Positions 45,736 to 56,155 of a stretch of 64,000 nt of DNA are shown piece after piece. The number at the start of each line of letters is the position of its first letter. Within the stretch, counting starts at the first letter, position 1. A model generated the notes under the pieces. That model worked only from the letters and a program-made list of their open reading frames with translations. It was not told the origin of the DNA and did not search any database. A program made the position numbers and the translations under genes. This DNA comes from Ophiostoma sp. CBS 140.51 (taxonomy: Eukaryota; Ascomycota; Sordariomycetes; Ophiostomatales; Ophiostomataceae). Location of the stretch: positions 186,001 through 250,000 of the forward strand of contig JANSLP010000005.1 in NCBI GenBank assembly GCA_029298735.1. The letters run 5' to 3'.

Positions 45736-48700
45736 ATGACGGAGCCCGAGAACTTTGACGATGAGCTGTTTGCCGATTTGTGAGTACCCAATGGAGCCCA
45801 TCCTGGATGCCGTCGAAGATCGATGGAGCTTGATGGCGATAGCACCGGGCGATGCCGACGAATTGAGTTGAAGACCTTCCTTGCTAACCATCGATTCTTT
45901 CCACAGGTATAATGACGATGAGCCTTCAGCATCTAGAGCGCCCGCGCCAGCACCCGTACAAGCACCGCCGCCAGTAGCTGCTGCGCCGGCTGCTGCCGCT
46001 GCACCGGAACCGATAGCCCAAGACAACAGCTACGGTGACGATGGCGGCAACCAGGGCGGCGACGACTACGACGACACCATGCAGTACGACGATGACGACG
46101 ATGACGTGGACTTTAACCTCGGCAACGGTAGTAGCAGCAACAATAACGCTGGCGCTAGCTCTGGTACAGGTGCAACAGTCGCCGCCTCGGGCTTCCAGCG
46201 CTCAGAAGAGACGCCGCAGCCAAGCGGCGGCGGCGGTCCATACTCTGGCGGCCCAAGGTCTGGACAGCCCGCGGCCAAGGTCGGTCCAAACTCCAAAGAA
46301 GACGGGTACGTATATTTCCTTTTGCGATGATGATTGTTTTTTTGACTGCAGGTCGACAAAACGTTGCGCCTATTTGCGTTTTCCCCATTCCCTTCTTTTT
46401 ATTGCGTGATGTTTGTTTCATGCGTTGGAGTTAGTCTCCCTTGCGGTTCTGGTTGGAAAGAGGTGGAAGCTGCTCAGAAAAGAGATAGGGGAGGTATGAG
46501 AGAGAAGTGGTCTCACGTGGCAATGGGATACAAAGGAAAGTATGCAGGAATCCAGTTGGGGGACGCCCGTGGGGGCCGGCTAATGCAGGGCTGCGACCCT
46601 TGCGAGCCTCACTTGCCATCAGAACCAGGTTGCTTCTATGAGCCATGGCACTTGTTTCTACTCTTTTCTACTCTCTTCTCTCTACTCGTTTTATATCTGC
46701 CCATAGACAGATTAGGAGCCCATTCACATGAGAGTGACAGAGGCCCAGCAAACAAGTTTGTCAAGTCAAGTCAGATCGTTTTCCGTGCTGAGTGGCCCCA
46801 AGACGGACGAGACACTTGTTGTCTCCATGCTTTGTTTGTTTGTATGCATTATATTGCTGGACAGACGGACAGTCACGAGCAACTTGAGACAAGGATCAAG
46901 TATCTAGCTTTTCAGTTAGCCACGAGTTTTCAAGAGAGTCTAAAGACACAGTTCAGAGACAGACAGACGGATAAGCAGACATACACAGGCAGCAGACATA
47001 CAGACAGCATATCCGCAGAAAGCAGACAGCCAGACAGCCAGACAGCTCTTCAAGAAAAAAAAGTCCAAAGAAGATTTTCAGACCGTCACAAAAGAGAAAG
47101 AAAGAAAAGGAAAAGAAAACAGGTTGAATGTCAAGGATTGGTTTGAGATATCACCACAGTGGCATCCATGGGCAGTTCATCTGTTCAGCCACGTGTATGA
47201 TTATCTCTCACCGTCTACATTGTCATTTCTTTTGTTCTTCTAGTCTTTCCCGTCTATTGTCGTCATTGTGTTTCTTGCGTTAGCCGATTTGTTCATGTTT
47301 ATCACAGTCCAACCACGTTTTCACCATATTCTCACCATATTCTCAGCCTTGCCTCACCTCGTCACCTTTCTCTCACCTTTTTCTGTCGCCCACACAACCC
47401 CTTACCCACCCACCATGTTTTTATTTTATTCGTGTCCAAGTCATTGTTATTTTTTCCCCTCCTGTTTCCATTCCCATTCCCACATCCAAAACTTTTGATT
47501 TCATTCCTCTTCCCATACTTTCTTTTTTTTTCTGTCCTTTTCCCACCATCCCTTCTTTTCGCAACACCCGAATGCCATAACACATACAATGTCTACCACC
47601 ACTACTACCACCACCACGTCGACGATGCCGCGAAACGGCCGTCCTCCCCGTCTTCCTCGAGCACTGGGTGGCTGCGGGTTTGACTTTGGCGAAGTCGACG
47701 ATCTGGTCCACGTCTTTACGGCTCAGACTGCTCTCCTTCCACCCTTTTCTGGCCATGGCAGCTGGGCGACAAGTGTTATTCCGCCGCCTCAGGTGGACTC
47801 GACGGCTGTTCGTCGCCGCCTTGCGTATGTCTTTTGTGTCATTTGTGTCTTTTCGTCTCATCTTTGCGTCTGATCAGTTGCAGTGCAGCTGGGACGAGCA
47901 CCGTTATTGTTTCTTGTCAATCGTCGTCATTTCTTCTGTTTCTCTTTCGTTACTGTTTCAGTGTCTGTCAAATCATCACTCAAGAACAAGAAAGATGCTA
48001 ACATCATGGCAGCAAAATGTTCATCGGCGGCCTGAACTGGGAGACGACTGACCGTAAGTTTACTTCAAACCTTCTTTTCATTCTTTCCAATCAAGCAAGG
48101 ACACGGTCACTGACACTTCCAGAATCTCTCCGCGACTACTTTTCCCAATTCGGCGAGGTCCTTGAGTGCACCGTTATGCGTGATGGTCTCTCTGGCCGCT
48201 CGCGTGGCTTTGGCTTTTTGACGTTCAAGGACCCCAAGACGGTCAACATTGTCATGGTTAAGGAACACTACCTAGACGGCAAGATCATCGACCCTAAGCG
48301 CGCCATTCCTCGCGACGAACAGGAAAAGACGTCCAAAATATTTGTTGGCGGCGTCTCGCAAGAAACGACGGACCAGGAGTTCAAGGACTACTTCGCGCAG
48401 TTTGGCCGTGTCGTCGATGCTACGCTTATGATGGACAAAGACACAGGCCGCCCGCGTGGTTTCGGTTTTGTCACGTTCGAGTCGGACGCCGGCGTCGATG
48501 CCTGCCTGTCGACCAACCTCGAGATCCACGGCAAGCCGATTGAGGTTAAGAAGGCCCAACCGCGCGGCAACCTGCGCGAGGACGACGACAACAACCGTCG
48601 TGGTGGCCCCGGTGGCGGAGGCAACAACAAGTTCCGCAAAGGTCCCATGGGCGGCGGCTATGACGACCAGAGCGGCAACCAACAGATGGGCGGTGGCCAG

Positions 48701-49597
48701 GGCGGCATGGCTGGCGGCATGACACCGCAAGTCATGGCCCAGTACTGGCAGCGCATGCAGCAGTACTTTGCCGTCATGCAGCAGCAAATGGCCATGAACC
48801 GCGGCATGGGTGGTGGTCCCGGTGGCATGCCCAACATGCCCAACATGCCCAACATGCCAAACATGCCGAATATGCCCAACATGCCCGGTATGGGCGGCAT
48901 GGGTGGTCCCATGGGCGGTCCTATGGGTGGCATGGGCCCTGGCGGCCTGAACCCGCAGATGATGCAGATGATGCAAATGCAGCAGATGCAGATGATGAAC
49001 AACCAGCGCAATGGTGGTGGTCCGGGTGGCCCTGGTGGTCCCGGTGGTCCCGGCGGCCCTGGCATGATGATGAACAACCAACAATTCCCCGGCGGGCCTG
49101 GCGGTCCGGGTGGTCCTGGTGGACCCAACGGCCCCAACGGCGGCCGCGGCGGTGGCAACAACAACTTCAACGCCATGGACCAGCAAATGTTTGAACAGCA
49201 AAAGTACGAGCGGGGCGGTAGTGTCGGCCCGGGCGGCGGCGGTCCTGGTAGTGCAACGGGCGGCGGCAGCAACAACGGCGGCCAGTCACCCTGGGGCGCT
49301 GGCAACGGCAACGGCGGTGGTGACGGTGCTTATGACGACGGCAGCGGTAGCAACAACGGCGGCAACGGCGGCGGCAACCAGAACTACAACCAGTATCAGG
49401 GCGGCGGCCGCGGTGGATTCCACAACCGGAACAACAACAACATGAACCGCCACAACAGCCCGATGGACCCAAACAACGCGCCGCCTGCTAACGCGCCTAC
49501 GGGGCCCAAGAATGCCGGTCGGCCAGGAGCCAACTACCGTGGCGGTGGACGTGGCGGCGGCGGCGGAAACCGCGGTTACCACCCATACTCCCGGTAG
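45736..49597 (+). CDS. hrp1: Hrp1/Nab4-type two-RRM RNA-binding protein (cleavage factor IB)
   Basis: Four exons (45736-45779, 45907-46305, 48013-48053, 48123-49597) encode 652 residues. Hrp1 binds the polyadenylation enhancement element and shuttles between nucleus and cytoplasm in mRNA 3'-end formation and export. Residues 1-147 are acidic and disordered (MTEPENFDDELFADLYNDDE, an Ala/Pro run, DDDDDDVDFNLGNG). RRM1 at about 149-226 starts KMFIGGLNWETTDQSL (RNP2) and has GRSRGFGFLTF (RNP1). RRM2 at about 231-309 has KIFVGGVSQETTD and GRPRGFGFVTF. The C-terminal half is Gly/Met/Asn/Gln-rich with six MPN repeats (48827-48880) and RGG-type motifs (GGRGGGNN, GGGRGGGGGN). Introns are 127, 1707 and 69 bp, all with canonical ends. 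The middle one is exceptional. The join KEDG|KMFIGGLNW matches the usual fungal sequence. Confidence 0.9.
46960..47052. repeat. Imperfect CAGACA-type repeat tract
   Basis: A cluster of CAGACAGACAGACGG, CAGACATACACAGG, CAGACATACAGACAG and CAGACAGCCAGACAGCC motifs lies in the long HRP1 intron. This is an imperfect minisatellite. Confidence 0.8.
47589..47824 (+). other. Candidate alternative first exon of HRP1
   Basis: Starts ATG in context ACACATACAATGTC after a long pyrimidine-rich stretch. It encodes 78 codons plus two bases (poly-Thr start, then GRPPRLPRALGGCGFDFGEV) up to a GTATGT donor at 47825. Splicing to the normal exon 3 at 48013 keeps the frame and gives RRRLA|KMFIGG. The resulting protein would lack the acidic head but keep both RRMs. 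No homologue of this segment is known to me. Supported only by splice phase, start context and leader-like composition. Confidence 0.3.
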
Positions 49598-52110
49598 GTG
49601 AGAGAGTCTAGGAGGGGCAGCAGTCCTGAAGTGTTGGAATACTGGGAATACTACTGAGGAAGAAAAGGCAGCGAAGTCCAAGAGGGCGGTGGCCAAAAGG
49701 GCTGCAAGCTGCAAAAGGGTGGAGAATGGGAAGATAAAGGAGACTATCAGAAAAGAAAACAGGCATATCGGATATCGGGACAGGCAGGTCCGCTCTCAGC
49801 TCTGGATAGAGCGTTTTTTTTATGTGTACCACCAACAGTTTTTACTCGGCAGTCTTTTTATTTTTACCTGTCCGTCGTCTACTCGATAGTGTTTTTTAGT
49901 TTCTGTTTTCGTATCGTTATTGAGTCAGGTCCATAGATGGCCTTTTGTTTTAACATCTCTTTTCATCATGAATAGCTTGTCTCGACAACCAGAACCATGG
50001 TCAGATAAACAGTGATATAGGCGTGGTTATATTTGAGCAAAGTGAATCGTTCTCGGTGGTCATTGTCTGATATGGCATTTTTAGATTTGATTTCTAGTAT
50101 TTACATGGTTATTTGATTATTTTCTTATTACTTTTCTATTTAATGATTGTTTTATTTTAAATAAACAACGTGAAGGAGGTAGCAATTTCCTCTCATGATA
50201 ATAAACAACTGTATCGCTCTTTCCTTGCCAGAAGTATGGTGCACCTTCTTGAATTGATACCTCTCGATGTGATTTTACCTGTCGTTCCTTCCGGAAGTAT
50301 GTCATTCTTATGTCCTACCACAGAGCGCATTTACCCCTTTCCCTCCCTCTCGTCGAGATTGTCTATATTCTGTCCTTTCTCCCATTTTACTTCTTCACTA
50401 CCGAAATATGAAATATCACAAGCCACGACCAGACATCGTCTTCCGAGGTTGTCGCCCATCACACCCCGCACTGGACCCCTCCGTGCATCGCCTTAAAAGG
50501 AGTCAGGTAGTCCGGCCGGCGACACGTCGGATTTCTCCGTCTCGACCCCCGCTTACTGACGTCGACTTTTCCGGTGCCACAATATATCGCCAAGAATCGC
50601 CGAATATCTTCTTCACGATGGGTGGCAACATTGTTCTCGCTGGCCATCCTTTAGGTGTCAATGGCATCGCATCGTGGCTTTCCAACCCATTTTCTTTTCG
50701 ACAAGCAACTTGGCGCTCGGCAGTGACCAAGGGGCTTACAAAAAAGCATGTGCTTTTGACAGCATATCCCACCGCTATTACGAGTCAACGAACCGAAAAA
50801 GATGGTCAGAAGACCAAAAGCCGCAATGGGCGACCCATCGACTTGAGAGTCGACAGGGACAGCGGTTGGAGACGTCGCAGTGACAACGAAGCCGACAGGC
50901 ACGCTTGCTGTAGCTAACCTCGCTCGGTTGGGGGAATGGCGGTACAATTGCCTATCTGATCGCATTACCGCCTGTGATATACCCTTGTATCGCTAAAAAC
51001 AGGATGTCACATCAACAGAAGAGTGGCACCTCGCAGACGTCAACACGACTTTGGCAGGTCCAGCAGGCCGATCTTGCCCATCGTGCCCCCAAAGCGGGCA
51101 CCCGAACCCCAGATCTCGCCCAAGCCTACCAGCGAGCCAGCCCTCCGCTTCCTGTTCCGATCGGCTGCCCTGTGCCTTCTTGCCGCCCGCCGCCTTTGTG
51201 CCGTTTTTGTGACATTCACGATTTTTGGGGTGTTGCATTTGCTCTTTTTTCTACATTTGACGTCGTACGTCGTCTGGCTTTCCACATTTTTTTGTCCTTT
51301 TGTGTGATCACTGACCGCAACAGGTTCATTGTCAATTATTGAACTTTGTGCCTCATACAGCGGCCACCCGTCGGCGTTTCTCTCCAACCTGTTCACATTC
51401 AGACGGCTTCTGATCTCCCCAGTACCTGGCCGTTGAGCAGCTTGTTTGCTCTTTATTGTCCCTGACATCTTCAGCCAGAAAAGAAGAGAAAAGATCCCAC
51501 CAATGGCTTTCGCTGGCAGCGCCTTCAAACGCCACTGAGGTCGCATCGCCGACTGCCATTCGTCTATGTAAATGCGGTCCTCATTTCCTCTTTTGGGGGT
51601 GGGCGTGACACCACGCACCATGGCGCACGCGCGCACACACATACGAAGAAAACACCGTGGATCTTCATCTCCCCCTACGCGGAGTACGGAAGCAAGGGCG
51701 ATAACCTGAAAACAGACTCGAATGCAAAAAAAATAAAAAGTGACAAAATGCGACAGGGACAATGACAGGCTTGCCGACGCCCTGTGCGGCAACCAGACTT
51801 TCAAGTTTATTTTTGAGTATGTTTCTCTCAATTTATTTCCAGAACACGGGTTGAGCCACCCCGAGCTCTCGCGATGACGATCACTTCAAAAACAAGTTGA
51901 GGCCCAGGCACATTATCGGCACAATATCGACATCGGCGGCTGAATACACGACCTACAAACTAGTGACGTGAACTGTTTACTGCACTGTCTGGTACGTATA
52001 TATTTGTTGTGCCCGTCTATTTACTTTATTATTTATGTTGACTTGCAGAACGTTAGTCTGTTTGACTATCACGGCCACCAAACACGCGAAGTCTCATCAT
52101 ACTATCTCCA
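49598..52110. other. Intergenic region between HRP1 and the beta-glucosidase gene
   Basis: 2.5 kb holding the HRP1 3' region (an AT-rich stretch at about 49.9-50.2 kb) and the beta-glucosidase promoter. Frames at 50408-50917 (+, 169 codons) and 51040-51831 (-, 263 codons) are open, but neither shows a recognisable domain and both switch composition midway. I do not call them genes. A CCACGCACCATGGCGCACGCGCGC GC-rich patch lies near 51610. Confidence 0.45.
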
Positions 52111-54936
52111 ATGGTAAACTCTGCCTGTGTTGCCCTCGTCGCGGCGGCGGCCTGGGCCCGGACAGCCTATGGTGCTACTGTGCAACGGCGCGATTCCGTG
52201 CCGGCCGGATATGTTGCCGCGCCGTACTATCCGTCTCCGCTCGGTGGATGGACATCTGACTGGACGAGTGCCTACGACAAGGCAGAGACTCTTGTGTCGT
52301 CCATGACGCTGGCTGAAAAGACCAACATTACCGCCGGTACAGGCTTTTTCATGGGTGAGTTCGCAGCCCTTTGTGTTTATGATATGTGTATGTTTTTTGA
52401 CCAGAATTAATGCTAACATGAATAAGGGTGAGTCTTACTTATACAAAGCGTCACAAGTCCTTATATTCATTCATACTAACTTCACTGTAGCCCCTGCGTT
52501 GGAAACACGGGCAGTGCTCTCCGTGTGGGTTTCCCACAGCTTTGTCTTCAAGACAGTGCTCTGGGCGTCCGCTCAACAGACCATGTCACGGCCTTTCCAG
52601 CAGGCATCACGACGGGCGCGACATGGGACAAGGACCTAATCTTGGCCCGCGCCCAGGCCATTGGCGAAGAATTCCGCGGCAAGGGCGTCAACATTTATCT
52701 TGGACCGACCATTGGCCCACTCGGCCGCAAGCCGCGCGGTGGCCGCAACTGGGAGTCCTTTGGTGCCGACCCTGTACTGCAGGCCGTCGGTGGTGCTCTG
52801 ACCGTACAGGGCGTGCAGTCGCAGGGCGTCATTGCGACAGTCAAGCACTTGATCGGCTATGAGCAGGAGATGTACCGGATGTACAACGTGATTATGCCGG
52901 GCTACAGCTCAAACATTGACGACAGGACTCTCCACGAGCTCTACTTGTGGCCTTTTGCCGAGTCTGTCCGTGCCGGTGCCGGCTCGATCATGGCTGCTTA
53001 CAACGGCGTCAATGGCTCTGCATGCTCACAGAACAGCTACCTTCTCAACAATCTTTTGAAGGACGAGCTCGGATTCCAAGGCTTTGTCATGTCGGACTGG
53101 TAGGTAGCCTCCTATACCCTCTATTTATTCCAGACACTCTAACACAGCAGGCTCGGTCAAATGTCCGGTGTGGCTTCTGCTCTGGCTGGTCTCGACATGG
53201 GCATGCCTGGTGACGAGCAGATCCCGTTGATCGGCACAAGCTACTTTATGTACGATCTCACGAGAGCCGCGCTGAACGGCTCGGTGCCGATGGACCGCAT
53301 CAACGACATGGCTACACGCGTTGTGGCGGCATGGTACCAGATGGGCCAAGATGCCGACTACCCGCCGCCCAACTTCTCGTCCAACACAGAGGACGCCACG
53401 GGTCTGCTGTACCCTGGCGCTCTCTTCTCGCCCAGCGGTGTGGTGAACCAGTTTGTCGATGTTCAGGGCGACCATGCGACGGTCGCGCGGCAAGTGGCCA
53501 CGGATGCCATTACGCTGCTGCAGAACAACGGCTCGCTCTTGCCGCTGGACCTGTCCCGCCCGCTCGTCGTATTTGGCACCGATGCTGCCGTCAACCCGTC
53601 TGGTGCCAATGCCTGTGCCGACCGTGCGTGCGATACGGGCACACTGGGCATGGGTTGGGGTTCCGGCACGGCCAACTACCCGTACTTTGACGACCCCATC
53701 ACCGCCCTCAAGAACCGCAGCACGGGCGGCGTGACGTACCACAACTACGACAGCTGGCCGTGGTTCTTCCCACCGTCGCAGAGCGGCGACGAGGTGGCCG
53801 TCGTCTTCATCACGTCCGACTCGGGCGAGAACCAGGACACCGTCGAGGGCAACCACGGCGACCGCGACTCGGCAGGACTGTCGGCGTGGCACGGCGGCGA
53901 TGCGCTTGTCCAGTCAGTGGCCAAGGCGTACGACAATGTGATTGTTGTTGTGCACACAGTGGGCCCCATTGTCATGGATAGCTGGATCAACCTGCCGTCC
54001 GTCAAGTCGGTCCTCGTGGCACATCTGCCCGGCCAAGAAGCTGGCGAGTCTCTGGCTGATGTTTTGTATGGTGATGTGACCCCCAGTGGGCACTTGCCCT
54101 ACACGATCCCCAAGCAGGAGAGCGACTACCCGTCCAGTCTGGGTTTGCGCGGCTTTGCTTTGGGGCAGATCCAGGACACGTACTCGGAGGGCTTGTACAT
54201 TGACTACCGCTACCTCATGAAGAACAATATCGCGCCGCGTTTTGCTTTTGGTCACGGTATGAGTTATACCAGCTTTTCCCTGAGCAGCGCCTCCATTGCC
54301 GTCAGCACAAAGCTGACCACCACTTTACCGGCTGCCCGGCCGAGCAAGCTGCCCACGCCGTCGTACTCAAATGCCATCCCGCCCGCATCCGAGGCCACGA
54401 TGCCGGCCGGCTTCTCCACCATCTGGCGTTATCTGTACTCATGGGTCAGTCTGTCCGATGCCGAGGCCGACATTGCCGCTTCGACGTCGTCGACGTATCC
54501 GTACCCGGCGGGCTACTCCACCACACAAAAGCAAGGTCCTCCGGCGGGCGGTGCCCAGGGTGGCAACCCGGCCCTCTTTGATGTGGCCTACACCTTGTCT
54601 GTCAAAGTCGCCAACACGGGCAAGTCCGCGTCGGGCAAGTCCGTCGTTCAGGCCTACCTCCAGTTTCCTTCTAGTACTTCCTACGACACTCCCGTCGTCC
54701 AGCTCCGCGACTTTGCCAAGACGGACACACTGGCGCCCGGTGGGTCGGGCACCGTGAGCCTGCAGTTGACACGCAAAGACCTGAGTGTCTGGGATGTTGT
54801 GCAGCAAAACTGGGTCCTGCCAGGCCTGCCGAGTGCAGACAGATATACAATCTGGCTGGGCGAGGCCAGTGACCAGCTGTACACGGCGTGCTATACCGAT
54901 ACCTTGACCTGTCAGGGTGGTCTGACGGGGCCATAA
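52111..54936 (+). CDS. Secreted GH3 beta-glucosidase
   Basis: The reconstructed gene has exons 52111-52354, 52427 (one nucleotide), 52491-53099 and 53151-54936, giving 879 residues. GH3 beta-glucosidases release glucose from cellobiose and other beta-glucosides outside the cell. Residues 1-21 are a signal peptide (MVNSACVALVAAAAWARTAYG), followed by a dibasic VQRRD site. The N-terminal barrel includes SMTLAEKTNITAGTGFFM, MGPCVGNTGSALRVGFP, QDSALGVR, GPTIGPLGRKPRGGRNWESF and KHLIGYEQE. The catalytic nucleophile is Asp284 in GFVMSDW. The alpha/beta sandwich follows (SGENQDTVEGNHGDRDSAGL, VVVHTVGPIVMDSW, DVLYGDVTPSGHLPYT). After it, FAFGHGMSYTSF and a C-terminal fibronectin-III-like domain (LSVKVANTGKSASGKSVVQAYL) match the family. 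The first two introns split one Gly codon. Treating them as one intron breaks the frame, so the alternative is a 1-nt error or mutation. Confidence 0.9.
52427..52427 (+). other. Candidate single-nucleotide exon
   Basis: The G at 52427 lies between intron 1 (52355-52426: GTGAGT donor, TGCTAAC branch, AATAAG end) and intron 2 (52428-52490: GTGAGT donor, TACTAAC branch, CTGTAG end). ATG-G + G + C-CCC-TGC-GTT gives M-G-P-C-V, the conserved GH3 sequence. Confidence 0.75.
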
Positions 54937-55131
54937 ATGTGGTGTAGATATCAAATAATAATGTAGCAAGTAGGACGCAGTGGGTTGAGAGTATATTCGT
55001 TTATATTTTATACAGTAATATGATGCTGCTTTTAGCAATACTATGCCGTCTCTTCTTCTTTTTTCTCTCGTAGTCATACATGTCATGTTTGTCCTCCCTT
55101 TGGCCGTCCGTCGTAGTAGACCGTCGTCGTA

Positions 55132-55180
55132 GTCCGACCGTAGGGAGGACTATTTAATTGCCGTCCTCCCTTCGGTCGGA
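55132..55180. repeat. Inverted repeat between convergent genes
   Basis: Arms 55132-55150 (GTCCGACCGTAGGGAGGAC) and 55163-55180 (GTCCTCCCTTCGGTCGGA) pair over 18 bp with one mismatch around a 12-nt AT-rich loop. A related direct copy, GTCCTCCCTTTGGCCGTCC, is at 55091-55109. The stem lies 7 bp beyond the bL34m stop and could act in 3'-end formation for either gene or be a small mobile-element remnant. Confidence 0.8.
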
Positions 55181-55186
55181 TGCCTC

Positions 55187-55645
55187 CTAATAAGCCAACC
55201 GCTTCCGGCCCTTGGCCTTGCGCCGCATCAGCGTCTTGCGCCCGTTCTTGGTGCGTATACGGCTTAGGAACCCGTGGCGCCGCTTCTGGATCAGGCGTGT
55301 CGCGAAAGCCATGGTCGCGCGCGGGCCGCAGCGGATCTGGCTGGCGAAAGCGCCCGCGAGGGCCGGGTGGCGGGAAATCGAGGATGGTGCGATGAGGTCC
55401 GCGGCAACCGACACTTCTAATGATGGTGCTGCCGACGGAGCAATCTGGATAGGGGAGCGAAAGATGGAGGTGGTGGTGGCGGACGTCGGCCGCAGGCGGG
55501 GGAGGTTGGAGAAGGAGCTACAAAGTCAGAGGAGAAGCGAAAATAGAAGAGCTTAGAGGGGGCTGGCCTACCGAGTCTGTGGCTTTGCCGAAACGATCGC
55601 GCGCGCGGCTGCGGCGACGCAGAATGTTGGCCGGGCGGCGAACAT
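55187..55645 (-). CDS. MRPL34: Mitochondrial large-subunit ribosomal protein bL34m
   Basis: Two exons (55645-55572, 55517-55187) encode 134 residues. bL34 is a small basic protein of the large ribosomal subunit. The C-terminal domain is unmistakable: QIRCGPRATM, then RLIQKRRHGFLSRIRTKNGR and KTLMRRKAKGRKRL. The first 90 residues are an Arg/Ala/Ser-rich mitochondrial presequence and linker (MFAARPTFCVAAAARAIVSA). The 54-bp intron has a GTAGGC donor and a TTTGTAG acceptor and joins CG|C to give Arg. The gene converges on the beta-glucosidase gene with only 250 bp between stops. A shorter model starting inside exon 2 would lose the targeting signal. Confidence 0.9.
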
Positions 55646-56155
55646 TATGTGTGAGGGCGAGGAGGAAGTGCCAGAGAGATGCGAGTGTAGTGAGGAGAAG
55701 AAAAGATCGCCTGGGTGGAGGGCTTGCGGGTCGTCGTGGGCGTGGTCGCGTGGTCGTCTCTGTCGAACGAGCTGTCTCTAACTGAGAAGTGAGGTTCAAG
55801 ATTTTTCGCTAGCAGGACCCTCGATGGGATGTTGCGATTGAGCTAGTGTGATTGGCTGTGGGAAGGAAAAGTGGAGACCAAGCTGCCAACCCTGACATCC
55901 ACTGTCGCCTTTACATTTAGGGGCACTTTAGCACCAATACAGGCGGTTCTCACTGTAAGTTAGGAGCTCTGGTGTCGACAGTTGTAAATCGTCGAATATC
56001 ATTGTTATTCCTGATCAAGGTATTCCTCTATTGTACACGTATTTCCTCCTCCATTCTTTGTGGAGTTGTGTTTCTTTTCTCTTTTCATCATATCCCTCTT
56101 ACATGTACTTTTCTTCATGTAAACCAAAACTGATATCCTTACTCGCTCCCACTAT
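55646..56155. other. Upstream region of bL34m and 3' region of STE24
   Basis: 510 bp with no supportable gene. The side next to bL34m should contain its promoter. The side next to STE24 is C/T-rich on the + strand (56030-56110). Confidence 0.5.

Larger units (their letters stand above)
46306..48012 (+). other. 1,707-bp second intron of HRP1
   Basis: Donor GTACGT at 46306 and acceptor CATGGCAG ending at 48012, with branch site TGCTAAC at 47997-48003. It contains a CAGA-rich repetitive tract at 46960-47052, a strongly pyrimidine-rich stretch at 47320-47560, and an ATG-initiated frame at 47589 ending at an in-phase GTATGT donor (see findings). Confidence 0.8.

Noticed and set aside
48272..49311. 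Antisense frames (309 and 217 codons) under HRP1
   Set aside because: Repetitive His/Thr/Ala and Pro/Gly strings produced by the Gly/Met-rich repeats of Hrp1 read backwards.
51040..51831. 263-codon minus-strand frame between HRP1 and the beta-glucosidase gene
   Set aside because: Begins in low-complexity Ser/Leu sequence and ends in Arg/Gly-rich sequence without motif. Equally long alternatives exist on the + strand. Kept as intergenic.
52355..52490. Single 136-bp intron in the beta-glucosidase gene
   Set aside because: It leaves ATGG joined to CCCC, shifts the frame and ends in a stop within about 50 codons. Two introns plus a 1-nt exon restore the conserved sequence.
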